Shown: piece by piece, positions 35,901 to 45,500 of the stretch
Numbering within the stretch: the first letter of the stretch is position 1
Layout: each line of letters begins with the position of its first letter
Source of the DNA: Amycolatopsis keratiniphila subsp. keratiniphila
GTDB lineage: Bacteria; Actinomycetota; Actinomycetes; Mycobacteriales; Pseudonocardiaceae
NCBI RefSeq assembly: GCF_001620365.2
Contig: NZ_LQMT02000007.1
Coordinates: 429,358-493,357 of the forward strand
Direction: 5' to 3'
DNA: 64,000 nt
Translations under genes and position numbers: made by a program
The notes under the pieces: model-generated
The model's input: only the letters and a program-made list of their open reading frames with translations
What the model was told of the DNA's origin: nothing
Database searches by the model: none

Positions 35901-37811
35901 GTACGGCGTGCCCTGATCTTCGGTGAAGACCGTGCGCAGGGCCTCGTGCCGCGCCATGACGTCCGCCACCGAGGCTTCGAGGGCCGCGCGGTCCAGATCG
36001 CCCCGCAACCGGACGGCGAAAGGCAGACTGTAGGTCGGCGAAGCCCCCAGCTGGCCGAGAAACCATAACCGTTGCTGTGCGGGAGAAAGCGGGATCGATT
36101 CGGGCCGGGTCACCGGCCGGATCGCCGTCCGCGCCGTCCCCCGCTCCCGGACCAGGGCCGCCAGCAGGGCCGGCGTGGGCGCGTCGAAGACACAGCGGAT
36201 GGACACCTCGGCGTCGAGACGGCCGACCAGCCGGGCAGCGAGCAGCGAATGCCCGCCCAGTTCGAAGAAGTTCGCGTGCACGCCGACTTCGTCCACGCCG
36301 AGCACTTCGCCGAACAACGAGCACAGGATCGCTTCCTCGGCGTCGCGCGGCGGGGAGAAGGTCGTGGTCCGCACGGGCACCGGCAGTGCCGCCCGGTCAA
36401 GTTTTCCGTTTCCGGTCAACGGAATCCGTTCCAGCGGAACAAGGCTGTGCGGCACCAGATGCGAGGGCAGCCGCTGGCTCAGCCACTCGCGTACGCGGAC
36501 CAGCGAGTCTTCGTGGCGCGCGACGACGTAGCCGATCAGCCCGGTTTCCCCGCTGTCGTACCGGCGCGCGACCACGGCGGCGGACGCGACTTCGGAATGT
36601 TCCTCCAGCGCGGCCCGGACTTCTTCCGGTTCCACGCGGATTCCCCGGATCTTCACCTGGTCGTCCGCGCGCCCCTCGAACCGGAGCCCGCCATCCTCGT
36701 TCTTCCGGACGAGGTCGCCGGTGCGGTACATCCGCTCACCCGGCCCGAACGGGCACGCGACGAACCGTTCGGCCGTCAGGTCCGGCCGGTCGGCATAACC
36801 ACGGGCCAGGCCCGCCCCGGCGATGTAGAGCTCCCCGACCGCGCCGTCGGCGACCTGGTCGAGTCTTTCGTCCAGGACGTAGACCCGCATGCCGGCGAGT
36901 GGCCGCCCCAGTGGCAGGACACCTTCCTCCACATCGGACAGCTCGGCGGCCGTGGTAGTGATCGTGGTTTCGCTGAGTCCGTAGGCGTTGATCACCGGTA
37001 CCGGGGACGTCCGCCGCCATGCTCGCAGATCCGTGGCGTGCCCGGCCTCGCTGCCGGTCACAACAAGCCGCAGGCTGTCCAGACGGGAGGCGTCGAGCTC
37101 TTTGGTCCACTGTGTCCAGTAGGAGGTGGGCAAGTTGACCACCGTGATCTGCTCCCGCGCGAGGAACTCTTCGAAGCGAACGACCGGCGGTACGGCCTCG
37201 GGCAGCACCACGACCCGGCCACCGGCCGCCAGTGTCGGGAAAAGCTCCTCGGCGTACACGTCGAAGGCCACGTTGGAGAATTGCAGCACCCGGTCCTCGC
37301 CCGTCAGCCCGTACCTCCGGCCTGCGGCCACGATGTGGTTGGACAGCGCGCCACGCGGGATGGCCACGGGCTTCGGCTCACCGGTCGAACCGGAGGTGAA
37401 CACGACGTAGGCGAGATCTTCGGGACGTGACGTGCGCGGGCCCGCCACCGTCCGCCCCGGCCTGACCGGCCGCACGCCCTCGGGCGCGGGTTCGTCGGTG
37501 ACGATGAACCGCGCTCCCGCCGTCTGGATCATCCGGTCCCCGCGCGGGCGCGGCGCGCCGGGGTCCAGCGGAAGATACGCGGCGCCGGACCAGAGTACGC
37601 CGAGCAGCGTGGCGGCCAGCCCGGCTCCTCTCGGCAGCCGCACCGCCACGACGTCATCCGGCCGGACCCCGGATTCGATGAGCGCGGCGGCGATTCTGCC
37701 CGCCTCGACACCGAATTCGCGATACGTCAACCGGCCGTCGTCGGCCGCGACCGCGATCGCGGAGTCGCCGCGCAGGCGGATCTGTTCGTCGATGAGAAGG
37801 CCGACGTCCAC
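32955..37811 (-). CDS. Nonribosomal peptide synthetase, A-T-C-A-T (probable initiation protein)
   Basis: A 1618-residue NRPS. Domain order: A1 about 10-480 (core VVFTSGSTGEPKPVAI, YRTGDLV, GNGKLDRAAL), T1 with FFELGGHSLL (Ser 522), C about 570-1000 with NHIGTDG, A2 about 1030-1530 (YTSGSTGRPKGVVL, YRSGDLGR) and T2 ending FFELGGHSLLVTR. It lacks an N-terminal condensation domain, so it is the natural start of the assembly line. By-eye specificity residues read D-V-E-N-V-T-A-I-T-K for A1 and D-M-H-Y-V-G-E-G-V-K for A2; neither matches a code I can assign. GTG start at 37811 follows AGGAG, 13 bp after the upstream MbtH gene. No epimerase or thioesterase domain is present. It is the last gene of the operon. 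Confidence 0.93.
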   Translation of the reverse strand: MDVGLLIDEQIRLRGDSAIAVAADDGRLTYREFGVEAGRIAAALIESGVRPDDVVAVRLPRGAGLAATLLGVLWSGAAYLPLDPGAPRPRGDRMIQTAGARFIVTDEPAPEGVRPVRPGRTVAGPRTSRPEDLAYVVFTSGSTGEPKPVAIPRGALSNHIVAAGRRYGLTGEDRVLQFSNVAFDVYAEELFPTLAAGGRVVVLPEAVPPVVRFEEFLAREQITVVNLPTSYWTQWTKELDASRLDSLRLVVTGSEAGHATDLRAWRRTSPVPVINAYGLSETTITTTAAELSDVEEGVLPLGRPLAGMRVYVLDERLDQVADGAVGELYIAGAGLARGYADRPDLTAERFVACPFGPGERMYRTGDLVRKNEDGGLRFEGRADDQVKIRGIRVEPEEVRAALEEHSEVASAAVVARRYDSGETGLIGYVVARHEDSLVRVREWLSQRLPSHLVPHSLVPLERIPLTGNGKLDRAALPVPVRTTTFSPPRDAEEAILCSLFGEVLGVDEVGVHANFFELGGHSLLAARLVGRLDAEVSIRCVFDAPTPALLAALVRERGTARTAIRPVTRPESIPLSPAQQRLWFLGQLGASPTYSLPFAVRLRGDLDRAALEASVADVMARHEALRTVFTEDQGTPYQTVLPVESVRVDLPVEYPEDVDAAIRHDIDTPFDLSADPPLRVRLFGIGPEEHVLLLTMNHIGTDGWSMRPLARDLHDAYSARLAGAAPAWSPLPVQYVDYTLWQADLLGPSRKRTPLALRQLDFWRRTLRDLPEDVPATDLPRPSVSSGRGEAVPITIEQASHRAAAALARRTGTTVFMIVQSTVAALLTRLTAATDIPIGTPVAGRGDPALEQLIGFFANTVVLRTDTGGDPTLLDLARRVRQTDLDAFDNQDVPFGDVVEAVNPGRSLTRNPLFQVMLLLAGEKDGEGFRFPGLTADTRDVFTGAALVDLLFDLVERYDADGSPAGVHGRLEVAADLYLPESVSLMAKRFAALFERWVARPDLPLSEVDLFLGNERADVLDRWNATEVPLPDITLPGLIEKQVAATPDAPAIRSADGEITFAELNERANRIAHLLLSRGIGPGDHVGVLLARGPRQIEAFVGILKCGAAYLPIDPAYPGDRIRFMIEDSHPAIVFAAAADSLPCEVLTPADLASVTGLPVSNPLPADRPRPLTADTPNYVVYTSGSTGRPKGVVLPAKVLLNEMLWHATQAPYEPDARVAQFSAIGFDMSEHEMLTALINGKTLCVPDEDTRSDPARLARWLDDERVTEFYATNAIMAAVYEAATEQGLGFVALRHLVQGGEMLHLTPSVRAFHAARPWLLLHNEYGPSETHGVTGAALPADVGEWPYQPTVGPPIWNTQVFVLDERLRPVPVGIVGELYLAGNNVAHGYLGRPDLTAARMVANPFGPLGSRMYRSGDLGRWRSGGSLELVGRVDDQVKIRGVRIELGELNSVIGTHPAVGQAATVLREDRPGDRRLVAYVVPARSGPAPTVAELRRHVAAAVPEPVVPSAFVVLSMLPVTANGKVDQARLPKPIHVGTARHTPSTEQETVVCDLFMEVLDADEVGVHDNFFELGGHSLLVTRLLSRMRGKLGVELTVRTVFEAPTPAELAARIDSAG

Positions 37812-37824
37812 TCGCTCGCTCCTG

Positions 37825-38034
37825 TCAGCTCAGTTGTGCCCGCAGGCTTTGTGGTCGCATATCCGTCCAGTGCTCACGAATGTGCGTCAGGCAGGACTCG
37901 CGATCGGTGGGCCCGAATACGACGGTCCAGCCCACGGGCACCTCCGCGAAAGCCGGCCAGAGCGAATGCTGTCCCTCGGCGTTGACCAGCACGTGGAACC
38001 GCTCGTCCGGCGCGTCGAATGGGTTGGGCGTCAA
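37825..38034 (-). CDS. MbtH-like protein (second copy)
   Basis: A 69-residue MbtH-family chaperone: [33 protein letters not shown], then [19 protein letters not shown], with the three conserved tryptophans. These proteins bind adenylation domains and support their solubility and activity. The start is a TTG at 38034 with AGGGA 6 nt upstream and a 4-bp TTGA overlap with the preceding dehydrogenase stop. Its position directly before the A-T-C-A-T synthetase suggests it serves that protein, while the other MbtH gene precedes the remaining two synthetases. Confidence 0.92.
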   Translation of the reverse strand: MTPNPFDAPDERFHVLVNAEGQHSLWPAFAEVPVGWTVVFGPTDRESCLTHIREHWTDMRPQSLRAQLS

Positions 38035-38924
38035 CGACTTTCCCTTTCGCTCGGATTCAGGCAGGCGACGAGGTTGGCCAGCAGCCCGGCTTCGGCGCGA
38101 CGCACCGATTCCGCGGTCCTGGCGGCATAGAGTTCGTGCAGTTCGACTCCGGGCACCTGCTTGGCGGCAGCGGACAGACCGTGCCCCGCGCACAGGTCGA
38201 GTACGACCTTTCCGGTGCGGCCCCGTTGCCACTCGATCAGATCGGCTTCGGCCATGGGCAGGCCCAAGGTCGTCAGGACGACCACGGCTTCCGACGGCAC
38301 GCTCTTCAGCTCGTCGAGGCCGACGACGTGGCGATAGGCGGGCGAATGGAAGGTCAGGTAGTCGGAGGTGGCCAGCACTGTCCGGAGCGGAGCCCACCGT
38401 GGCCCGCCCGCCGCCGCGAGGCGATGGGTGGGCGTATGGAACAGGACGTCCATCCCCAGCGCTGTGGCGATCCGGCCGACGCCCTGCCCGACGGGGCCGT
38501 AACCGATGACGCCCAGGCGACGTCCGGACAGTTCCCCGCGCGCCGGGTCGCCTCGACGCGCGTGCCGCAGGAGCTGTTCCGCGACGAACTCCATGGTCCC
38601 GATGTCGCCGTAGCCCTGGATCGGCGAGACAGTGACGCCGTGACCGGTCGCGTAGTCCAGATCCACCCGGTCGGTCGACGTGGCCCGCAAGCCGATGTAG
38701 CGCAGCGCGGGCAGCTGGGCCAGCCGGTCCGCGCCGAGTTCGTCCTTCCAGCCGGCCAGGATGGCGTCGGTGCCGACGAACGCCCGCCGGTCCGCGGAGT
38801 TCTCGGACGGCCATTCGGGCAGCACCAACGGCGGTCGCTCACTCACCGCGCACAACCGTTCCAACAGCCCGCTGGTCGGCCAGACGCCGGGCAGCACGGA
38901 GATCTGGGAGAAGGTGGCCGTCAT
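38031..38924 (-). CDS. D-2-hydroxyacid dehydrogenase-fold NAD-binding protein with degenerate active site
   Basis: A 297-residue protein with the NAD-binding motif of D-isomer 2-hydroxyacid dehydrogenases ([31 protein letters not shown]) and the expected following strands ([32 protein letters not shown]). The usual catalytic Arg, Glu and His are not visible: the NxxRG position reads TTLGLPMAE, and the terminal TPHxxxxT region reads [10 protein letters not shown]. It may act on another substrate, or be non-catalytic. ATG at 38924 lies 10 bp after the ThDP enzyme. In the operon it would reduce or oxidise an intermediate made by the ThDP enzyme; that is speculative. Confidence 0.7.
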   Translation of the reverse strand: MTATFSQISVLPGVWPTSGLLERLCAVSERPPLVLPEWPSENSADRRAFVGTDAILAGWKDELGADRLAQLPALRYIGLRATSTDRVDLDYATGHGVTVSPIQGYGDIGTMEFVAEQLLRHARRGDPARGELSGRRLGVIGYGPVGQGVGRIATALGMDVLFHTPTHRLAAAGGPRWAPLRTVLATSDYLTFHSPAYRHVVGLDELKSVPSEAVVVLTTLGLPMAEADLIEWQRGRTGKVVLDLCAGHGLSAAAKQVPGVELHELYAARTAESVRRAEAGLLANLVACLNPSERESR

Positions 38925-38934
38925 CGTCCGCGCC

Positions 38935-40476
38935 TCACAATGCGGCCACGGGTGGTATGACGGCCTCGATGAGATGCGGGCCCGGTTCGGCGAGCGCCTC
39001 ACGGAACTTTCCGGCGAACCCCTCCGCCGTGTCGACGCGCGCGCCGGGTATGCCCATCCCCGCTGCCAGTGACACGAAGTCCAGCCCAGAGATGTCGATG
39101 AACTCCCTGGCCCGGTCCAGGTCCGCGTCGGTGAAGGTACCGACTCTGCCCAGTTCGCCCGCCAAGATCGCGTACGAGGAGTTGTTCAGGATGACGGTGG
39201 TGACGTTCAGGCTTTCGCGCGCCTGCGTCCACCAGGACTGCGGGGTGTACATCGCGCTGCCGTCGGCCACGAAGCAGATCACCGGCCGGTCCGGGCAGGC
39301 CAGCGCAGCACCGGTGGCGGCGGGCGTGCCCATCCCGATCGACCCGCCGGTGAGGCTGAGCCAGTCGTGCCAGGGCGCATCGGCGGTCGCGGCGGGCAAG
39401 TGCTGGCCGGAGGTCATGGATTCGTCGACGAGCACGGCGCCTTCGGGCAACAGCGCTCCGGTGACGGCCGCGACCGCTTCCGCGGTCAGCCCTCCGGTGG
39501 GCATGCCGGGGCGCGCCCGCGGCCCGTCGTCCGGGAGTTCGCCCGCCGCGATCAGTTCGGCCAGGTACTCCAGTGCTGCGGCCGACTGGCCGAGTTCGTG
39601 CACTTCGGTTTCCGGGGAAACGAGCTCGCTGGGTTTGCCCGGATAGGCGAAGAACGCCACCGGGGGCCGGGCACCGGCGAAGACGATGTGCCGATAGCCA
39701 CGCAACGTCCCCAGGGCCTCGTCGACCGGGTACGGCAGGCGCACCAGGTCCGGGATACCGCCGCCACGCTCGTGCCGGGCGGGCGATTTCTCTGCCAGCA
39801 GCCGGGTACCGGTCGCCCGCGCTATCCGGCGGGCCGCGCGCAGTCCGTCCCGCCGCATGACGGCACCGCCGACGAACAGCAGACAGCCTTCCTCGTTCCT
39901 CAGGACCTTGGCGACCCGCTCCACCTCGTCCGCGTCGAAGCCGTCCGGCGGGATCGCCGGGATCGGCGCGACGCTTCCCCCGGCCGACCAGCAGACGTCC
40001 GAAGGGAGGATCAGGGTCGCCACACCGCGTCCGGTGCGCGCGGCGACGAGGGCTTCGGCGATGTCCGAGCCGACGTGCTCGACGCTCGTCGTACGGCGGA
40101 CCCAGGTCGACACCGTTCCCGCCATGGACTCGATGTCGGAGTCCAGTGGCGGATCGAACGCCTTGTGGTACGTGGCGTGGTCGCCGACGAGATTCACCAA
40201 CGGGGTGGCGGCCCGGCGGGCGTTGTGCAGATTCGCCAGGCCGTTCCCCAGGCCCGGCCCGAGATGCAGAAGCGTAGCGGCCGGTTTCCCGGCCATCCGG
40301 CCGTAACCGTCGGCGGCGCCGGTCGCGACTCCCTCGAACAGGCAAAGCACGTTGCGGATCGACGGCCTGGTCGCCATTTCGGCGACCAGGTGCATTTCCG
40401 AGGTCCCCGGATTCGTGAAACAGAAGCCGACACCGGCGGCGCCGAGCGTCTCCATCACCACCTGTGCGCCGTTCAT
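38935..40476 (-). CDS. Thiamine diphosphate-dependent enzyme, acetolactate synthase/benzoylformate decarboxylase type
   Basis: A 513-residue ThDP enzyme with all three regions: the N-terminal PYR domain (NGAQVVMETLGAAGVGFCFTNPGTSEM, with the catalytic Glu in CLFEGVATGAADGYGRM), a central domain, and the PP domain with the diphosphate/Mg motif (FVADGSAMYTPQSWWTQARESLNVTTVILNN, GDG written here as ADGSAMY...NN). The HATYHKAFDPPLDSDI segment is typical of the decarboxylase-like large-subunit homologues. It overlaps the dioxygenase stop by ATGA. It probably decarboxylates or carboligates a 2-oxo acid for one of the unusual building blocks. Which reaction cannot be told. Confidence 0.85.
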   Translation of the reverse strand: MNGAQVVMETLGAAGVGFCFTNPGTSEMHLVAEMATRPSIRNVLCLFEGVATGAADGYGRMAGKPAATLLHLGPGLGNGLANLHNARRAATPLVNLVGDHATYHKAFDPPLDSDIESMAGTVSTWVRRTTSVEHVGSDIAEALVAARTGRGVATLILPSDVCWSAGGSVAPIPAIPPDGFDADEVERVAKVLRNEEGCLLFVGGAVMRRDGLRAARRIARATGTRLLAEKSPARHERGGGIPDLVRLPYPVDEALGTLRGYRHIVFAGARPPVAFFAYPGKPSELVSPETEVHELGQSAAALEYLAELIAAGELPDDGPRARPGMPTGGLTAEAVAAVTGALLPEGAVLVDESMTSGQHLPAATADAPWHDWLSLTGGSIGMGTPAATGAALACPDRPVICFVADGSAMYTPQSWWTQARESLNVTTVILNNSSYAILAGELGRVGTFTDADLDRAREFIDISGLDFVSLAAGMGIPGARVDTAEGFAGKFREALAEPGPHLIEAVIPPVAAL

Positions 40477-41216
40477 GCCGCGATCTGCACACGCTTGAGA
40501 TGCCGTTCGGGATCCTCGAAGGCGTTGCGGGAGTGCAGCATCCGCCAGTTGTCCCAGACCAGCAGGTCGTGTCGCCGGTAGCGGACCGCGATATGCCGTT
40601 CGGCGAACAGCTCGTTGCCCCGGTCGATCACCCGCCGCGCGACGTCGTCGCCGTCGGGGACGACGAGATAGTTGGTGGAGAACCGGAAGATCGTCTCGCC
40701 GTCGTGTTCTTCCAGTACCGGGTGCTCCGCCGTCGGCCGGACACCATGACGGGCAAGCCCTTCGGTGGATCCCCAGCGATAGGCGGTGTCACGTAGATGG
40801 ACCCGTTCGTCGTCGGTGAACTCGGTCAGAACCCGGTTGCCGTCGAAGATCGTGGTCTCCCCACCCTGGCCGGCGGGCGGGTTGACGCACCACAGGCCGA
40901 GGTAGCGCGGCGGGAGCCCATGGAACTCGTAGCCTTCCGTATGCGGCGTCAAACCTCCGCGGTTCTGTCCGTGGTTGACGTCGTCCATGCCTCGCTCGGG
41001 TTTCACGTCGCCGACGACCGTTCCGGTCGGCGTGGGCTGGAATTCGCCCATCTCCTTGAGGAATTCGACGTGGTCGAAGCTTTCGGGAACGTTGACGACA
41101 TGGACATACCCGTTGTTCCCCAGCAATTGCCGGAAGGCGTACCTGAGCACGCCGTCGGCGAGCACGTCGCCGTTCATGTCCACACAGGACAGCACACTGT
41201 CGGGATTCCTGGCCAT
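40473..41216 (-). CDS. TauD/clavaminate synthase-like Fe(II)/2-oxoglutarate dioxygenase (HxE type)
   Basis: A 247-residue dioxygenase. Iron ligands: LTPHTEGYEFHG (His-Thr-Glu, so HxE rather than HxD) and the distal His in VWDNWRMLHSRNAF; the 2-oxoglutarate-binding Arg is in HLKRVQIAA. The HxE variant is known from clavaminate synthase and amino acid beta-hydroxylases such as VioC, which suggests hydroxylation or desaturation of an amino acid, free or carrier-bound. ATG at 41216 follows AAAGGAG. It is 46 bp after the MFS transporter stop and coupled to the ThDP gene. Confidence 0.85.
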   Translation of the reverse strand: MARNPDSVLSCVDMNGDVLADGVLRYAFRQLLGNNGYVHVVNVPESFDHVEFLKEMGEFQPTPTGTVVGDVKPERGMDDVNHGQNRGGLTPHTEGYEFHGLPPRYLGLWCVNPPAGQGGETTIFDGNRVLTEFTDDERVHLRDTAYRWGSTEGLARHGVRPTAEHPVLEEHDGETIFRFSTNYLVVPDGDDVARRVIDRGNELFAERHIAVRYRRHDLLVWDNWRMLHSRNAFEDPERHLKRVQIAA

Positions 41217-41262
41217 GGAGGCTCCTTTGTTCACGATCAGGTTCTCTGGGACAAATCGCGCA

Positions 41263-42504
41263 CTAGGTCAACGAATGATCGGCGTCGACCGGAATGTCGG
41301 CATCGCGGACCACCTTGTGCAGCGTGGCGAAGATCGCGACGGTCAGCATGATGCCCGCGAAAACGAGAAGGGCACCGACGGAACCGAGTGATTCGTAGAG
41401 GAACGCGGCGGCGAGCCCGGCCAGCGGGACCGGCGCTCCGGCGATCAGGACGGCCGCGCTCTGCACCCGGCCCATCAGCTCGTCCGGGATCAGCACCAGC
41501 CAGCGTGCCATGATGACCGCGTTCCACACCGGCCAGACCGACATAGTCAGGCCGAGCAGGAGACCCATCGAGAGATAGTCGGTGGTCAGCGCGAGCGCCG
41601 CGACCATCGGCGCGCCGATCCAGGCGACACCGGCGACAATGAGCCGCATCGACCCGATCCGTTTCTGGATCAGTGGTGCCAGCAGAGATCCTGCCACACC
41701 CCCGGCGCCGCCGAGTGCGAGCATGAAGCCGATCTCGACCTCCGACACTCCCTCCCGCTGCGCGATCACCACGAGCAGCAGGAAAAGCCCGTTGATGACG
41801 AAGTCGCTCGCGGAGACGAACAACGCCGTCCAGCGGAGGAACGGCTTGCTCCAGAACCACGTCACCCCCTCCTTGATATCCCGCAGCAGATGCGGTGCCC
41901 GTGTCCGCGGTGGCGCGGGCAGCGGTGTGCGCAGTGCGAGCACGGTCAGCAACGAGCCCACGTAGGCGATCGCCTCCGCGACGAAGGGCAGGAAATTCCT
42001 GATGCCGAACAGCAGACCGCCCACCGGCTGTCCGGCCAGTTCGGCGCCGTAGGCACGGCCCTGGTTCAGGGCGATGGCGGTGGAAAGCTGGCTCTCGTCG
42101 ACGACAATCCTGCTCAACGCCGCCGATTCGGCCAGCTGGAACGGAACCGCGAGCGTCGCGTCCACAGCCGCGTACACCACGAGATGCGCGAAGGTCAGCT
42201 CGTCCGCCAGCAACGCGACCGCGACACTGCCTGCCGCCAGCGCCCGCCCCAGGTCGCAGCTGATCATCACGGTACGCCGGTTCAGCCGGTCGACGAAGGC
42301 CCCGGCCGGAAGCTGCAGCAAAATGAAGGGCAGGTTCCCGGCGAGGGCGACGATCCCGGCTTTGATCGGTGAGCCGGTGGCCACCAGCACGAGCAGGGGA
42401 AGCGCGACCGAGGACATCGTCGAGCCCAGCGCGGACAGCGTCTGGCCGATCCACAACAGCCGGAAGTCGCGGTTCTGACGAAGCGGAACAAGTTGCCCCG
42501 TCAT
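41263..42504 (-). CDS. MFS transporter, probable peptide/siderophore exporter (EntS-like)
   Basis: A 413-residue protein with about 10-12 membrane segments starting LLWIGQTLSALGSTMSSVALPLLVLVATGSP. The loop LPAGAFVDRLNRRTVMISCDLGRALAA is the MFS motif A region, and the central cytoplasmic loop is charged (LRTPLPAPPRTRAPHLLRDIKEG). It resembles EntS-type exporters found in NRPS clusters. Start ATG overlaps the stop of the thioesterase-containing NRPS (ATGA). Likely exports the finished peptide and may give self-protection. Confidence 0.87.
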   Translation of the reverse strand: MTGQLVPLRQNRDFRLLWIGQTLSALGSTMSSVALPLLVLVATGSPIKAGIVALAGNLPFILLQLPAGAFVDRLNRRTVMISCDLGRALAAGSVAVALLADELTFAHLVVYAAVDATLAVPFQLAESAALSRIVVDESQLSTAIALNQGRAYGAELAGQPVGGLLFGIRNFLPFVAEAIAYVGSLLTVLALRTPLPAPPRTRAPHLLRDIKEGVTWFWSKPFLRWTALFVSASDFVINGLFLLLVVIAQREGVSEVEIGFMLALGGAGGVAGSLLAPLIQKRIGSMRLIVAGVAWIGAPMVAALALTTDYLSMGLLLGLTMSVWPVWNAVIMARWLVLIPDELMGRVQSAAVLIAGAPVPLAGLAAAFLYESLGSVGALLVFAGIMLTVAIFATLHKVVRDADIPVDADHSLT

Positions 42505-45500
42505 GGTTCGCTCCGCTGAACCCGGTCACCGGACAGGAGTTCGGCGAGCCGCCCGACGTGGGGTTCCTCCAGGATCCCGAGATGACTGCCCGGCACGGTG
42601 GTCCGGGTATATGCGGTGCCCGCCAGCAACCGTTGCCACGAAGCGGAATACTCTGCCGGGTCGATGTCCTGGACCACCGTATGCGCCCCGGTGGCGATCT
42701 CCTCGCCGAAGACGAGGTCCACAGGCCACCGCGCCACTTCGAAGCGGTAGCCGAAGATCGCCTTGAGCAGGCTGTTCCATCCACGGACCCGCTCCGACCA
42801 CTCGTCGTCGGTCAGGTCGTCTTCCGGCAACTCCTCGTCGAGCAGCTCCGCCAGCAGCGCGAACGCCTCGGCGCGCACTCGGCTCTCGCCTCCGCTCAGT
42901 GCGGCGAAAAGTTCTTCGCATCGCTGGAAATCCCGCAGCTGGTCGGTGGCGTCGGAAACCGGGGCCACCGGATCGATCAGGGTCAGCGTCACCTCCCGGC
43001 CCGCCTCGGTGAGCAGTCTGGCCATCTCCCACGCGATGGCGCTGCCGCCGCACCAGCCCAGAAGACGCACTCCGGACGCGGTCACCTCGTCGTCCAGCTG
43101 ATCCAGGTAGTAGCGGGCCAGTCGAGCGACCGTGACGCCGTCGGGGAACCGTCGCGATCCCTCGAAGCGGAACCCGCCCACCGGCTGGTCCTCGGGCAGC
43201 GAGGCGGCGAGGTTCTCGTACCAGTGCACGTCACCGCCGCCGGGGTGCACGCACAGCAACGGTGCAGCGGCCCCCGTTTCGCGGAACCAGACCAGCGGCC
43301 CCTCCGGCCGCGCGCTGTCCGCTCCCTCCGCGATCCTGGCGATCGTCCGCCACCGGATGACGTCGGCTCCGGACACGGCGTGGCCCAGGATCGTCGCCAG
43401 CTGCGAAGCCAGCCGCACGGCCAGCAGGGAATGCCCACCCAGCCGCAGGAAGTCGTCATGCACGCTGACCTGGTCGACGCGCAGGACCCGTCGCCATACG
43501 GCCGCGATCCCGGCTTCCCGTGCGTTCCTCGGAGGCACCAGATCGGTGCGGCGGGCGTCGTCCACCCGTGTCCGTTCCAGCGTTGCCCGGTCGATCTTGC
43601 CGCTTTCGCTCCTGGGCAGTTCGTCGAGACGGACGATCCGGGACGGCATCAGGTAGCCGGCGAGCCGGTCGCGGAGGAAATCCTCGATCTCCGTTTCGGA
43701 AACCGTGCCCCCGTCGGCTGTCGTCACGAAGGCGGAGAGATGCCGCAGTTCCCCCTCTCCCTGGACCACGGCGACCGCCTGCCGGACCTCCGGATGGGCC
43801 TGGAGCGCCGACTCGATCTCGCCGAGCTCGATCCGGTGCCCGTTGACCTTCACCTGGTGGTCCGACCGGCCGAGGAACAACAGTTCGCCGCCGGGTCGGC
43901 GGACCACCCGATCACCGGTCCGGTAAAGGCGTGCCCCGGGGACTTCGCCGAACGGATCCGGTACGAACCGGTCCGCGGTCTGGCCGGGCCTTCCCGCGTA
44001 TCCGCGGCCGAGACCGGCACCACCGAGGCACAGCTCTCCCGGCACCCCGACCGGCACCGGATCGAGCCACGAATCCAGGACGTAGGCCGTGGCATTGGCG
44101 ATCGGCCGTCCGATCGTCACCCCTCGTTCGAGCCCAGGGACGACCTCCACACCGGTCGCCCAGATCGTGTACTCGCTCGGGCCGTACAGGTTGAAGAACC
44201 GCACACGGTCCGACCAGGTGTCGGCCAGCCACTGCGGGCAGCCCTCCCCGGCCACGGCGATCACCGCGAGGCCGGGCACCTTCTCCGGATCCAGCATGGC
44301 CAGCGCCGACGGGACGATGACGAGGTGGCTGACCTCCAGCTCGGTCAGCTGACCGGCGAGGGCGTCCCCGACCGCCTGCTCCCCCGGGTCCGGTACACAG
44401 ACCGTGCCGCCGTGAGCCAGCGCCTGGACGATCTCGAACACGGCCATGTCGAAGACGACCGGAGCCAGTTGGGCGACCCGGTCACCCGGTCCGATGCCCA
44501 GGTCCGCGGCGTGCGGGCCAACGAGGTTGGCCAACCCGCGGTGGGTCAGCATCACGCTCTTCGGCGTGCCGGTGGAGCCCGACGTGCTGATCAGGTACGC
44601 CAGCGAATCGGGCTGCACCGGGACCGGTGCGGCGAGAGCGGGCATGGTGTCGAACGACGCGGGGTCCAGCACCGGGAGCCCGGAGGCGGTGGTGTCCGCA
44701 CCGAGGATCGCGACCGCTCCGGCCTCGCGGAGGACCGTCTCCCGCCGTGCCGGTGGCTGCGAGGGATCCAGGATCAGGAACGCGGCCCCCGCGCGCAGCA
44801 CGCCGAGGACGGCCGTCACGAGTAGCCCGCCGCGCGGCAGGCTGATGCCGACCACGTTCTCCGGGCCGATCCCCCGCGCCGCGAGCCCGGCCGCCACTTG
44901 AGCCGACCGGTGCCGCAGCCGCGCATAGGTGAGCTCACCGGTGGCATCGCATACGGCGGGTTCATGGGCGCGCTCGATAGCCCATCGGTCCACGAGGTCG
45001 ACGAAGGTCGTGTCGCCTCGTTCGGCCGGCCCTTCGGACAGGGCGAGTGCGCGCAGCCGGTCGGCCGGATCGAGCAGGCACCTCCGGGGGTCGCCGAGGG
45101 GCGTGGTGGCCATCGCGGTCAGCACCTGGTTGAGCAAGCGTCCCAGCAGTTCTCCGTACTCCGGTGCCACACGCTCCGGCCGGGCCGTGATCGCCACGCA
45201 GTCGAATTCGGTCGACACCGCGATGGCGAATTCGTTGGGGCTGACGTCCTGCAGTTCGTCGACGTCGACCAGTTCCTCGTCGAGCACATGGAAATCGAGG
45301 AAGTTGAAGGCCGTCTCGACGAGTGGCGCGTCGCCTCCCCAGTCCCGCCGCATCTTGGGCATCGGATAGCGGCGATGCGGATGGACCGCGATCTCCTCGG
45401 CGAAGACGTCCTTGACGTACCGCGTCCAGGTGTCCGGGACGGTCGGGGCGGCGAACGGCACGATGTTGAGGAACATGCCCCGGACGTCGTCGCCGCGGAG

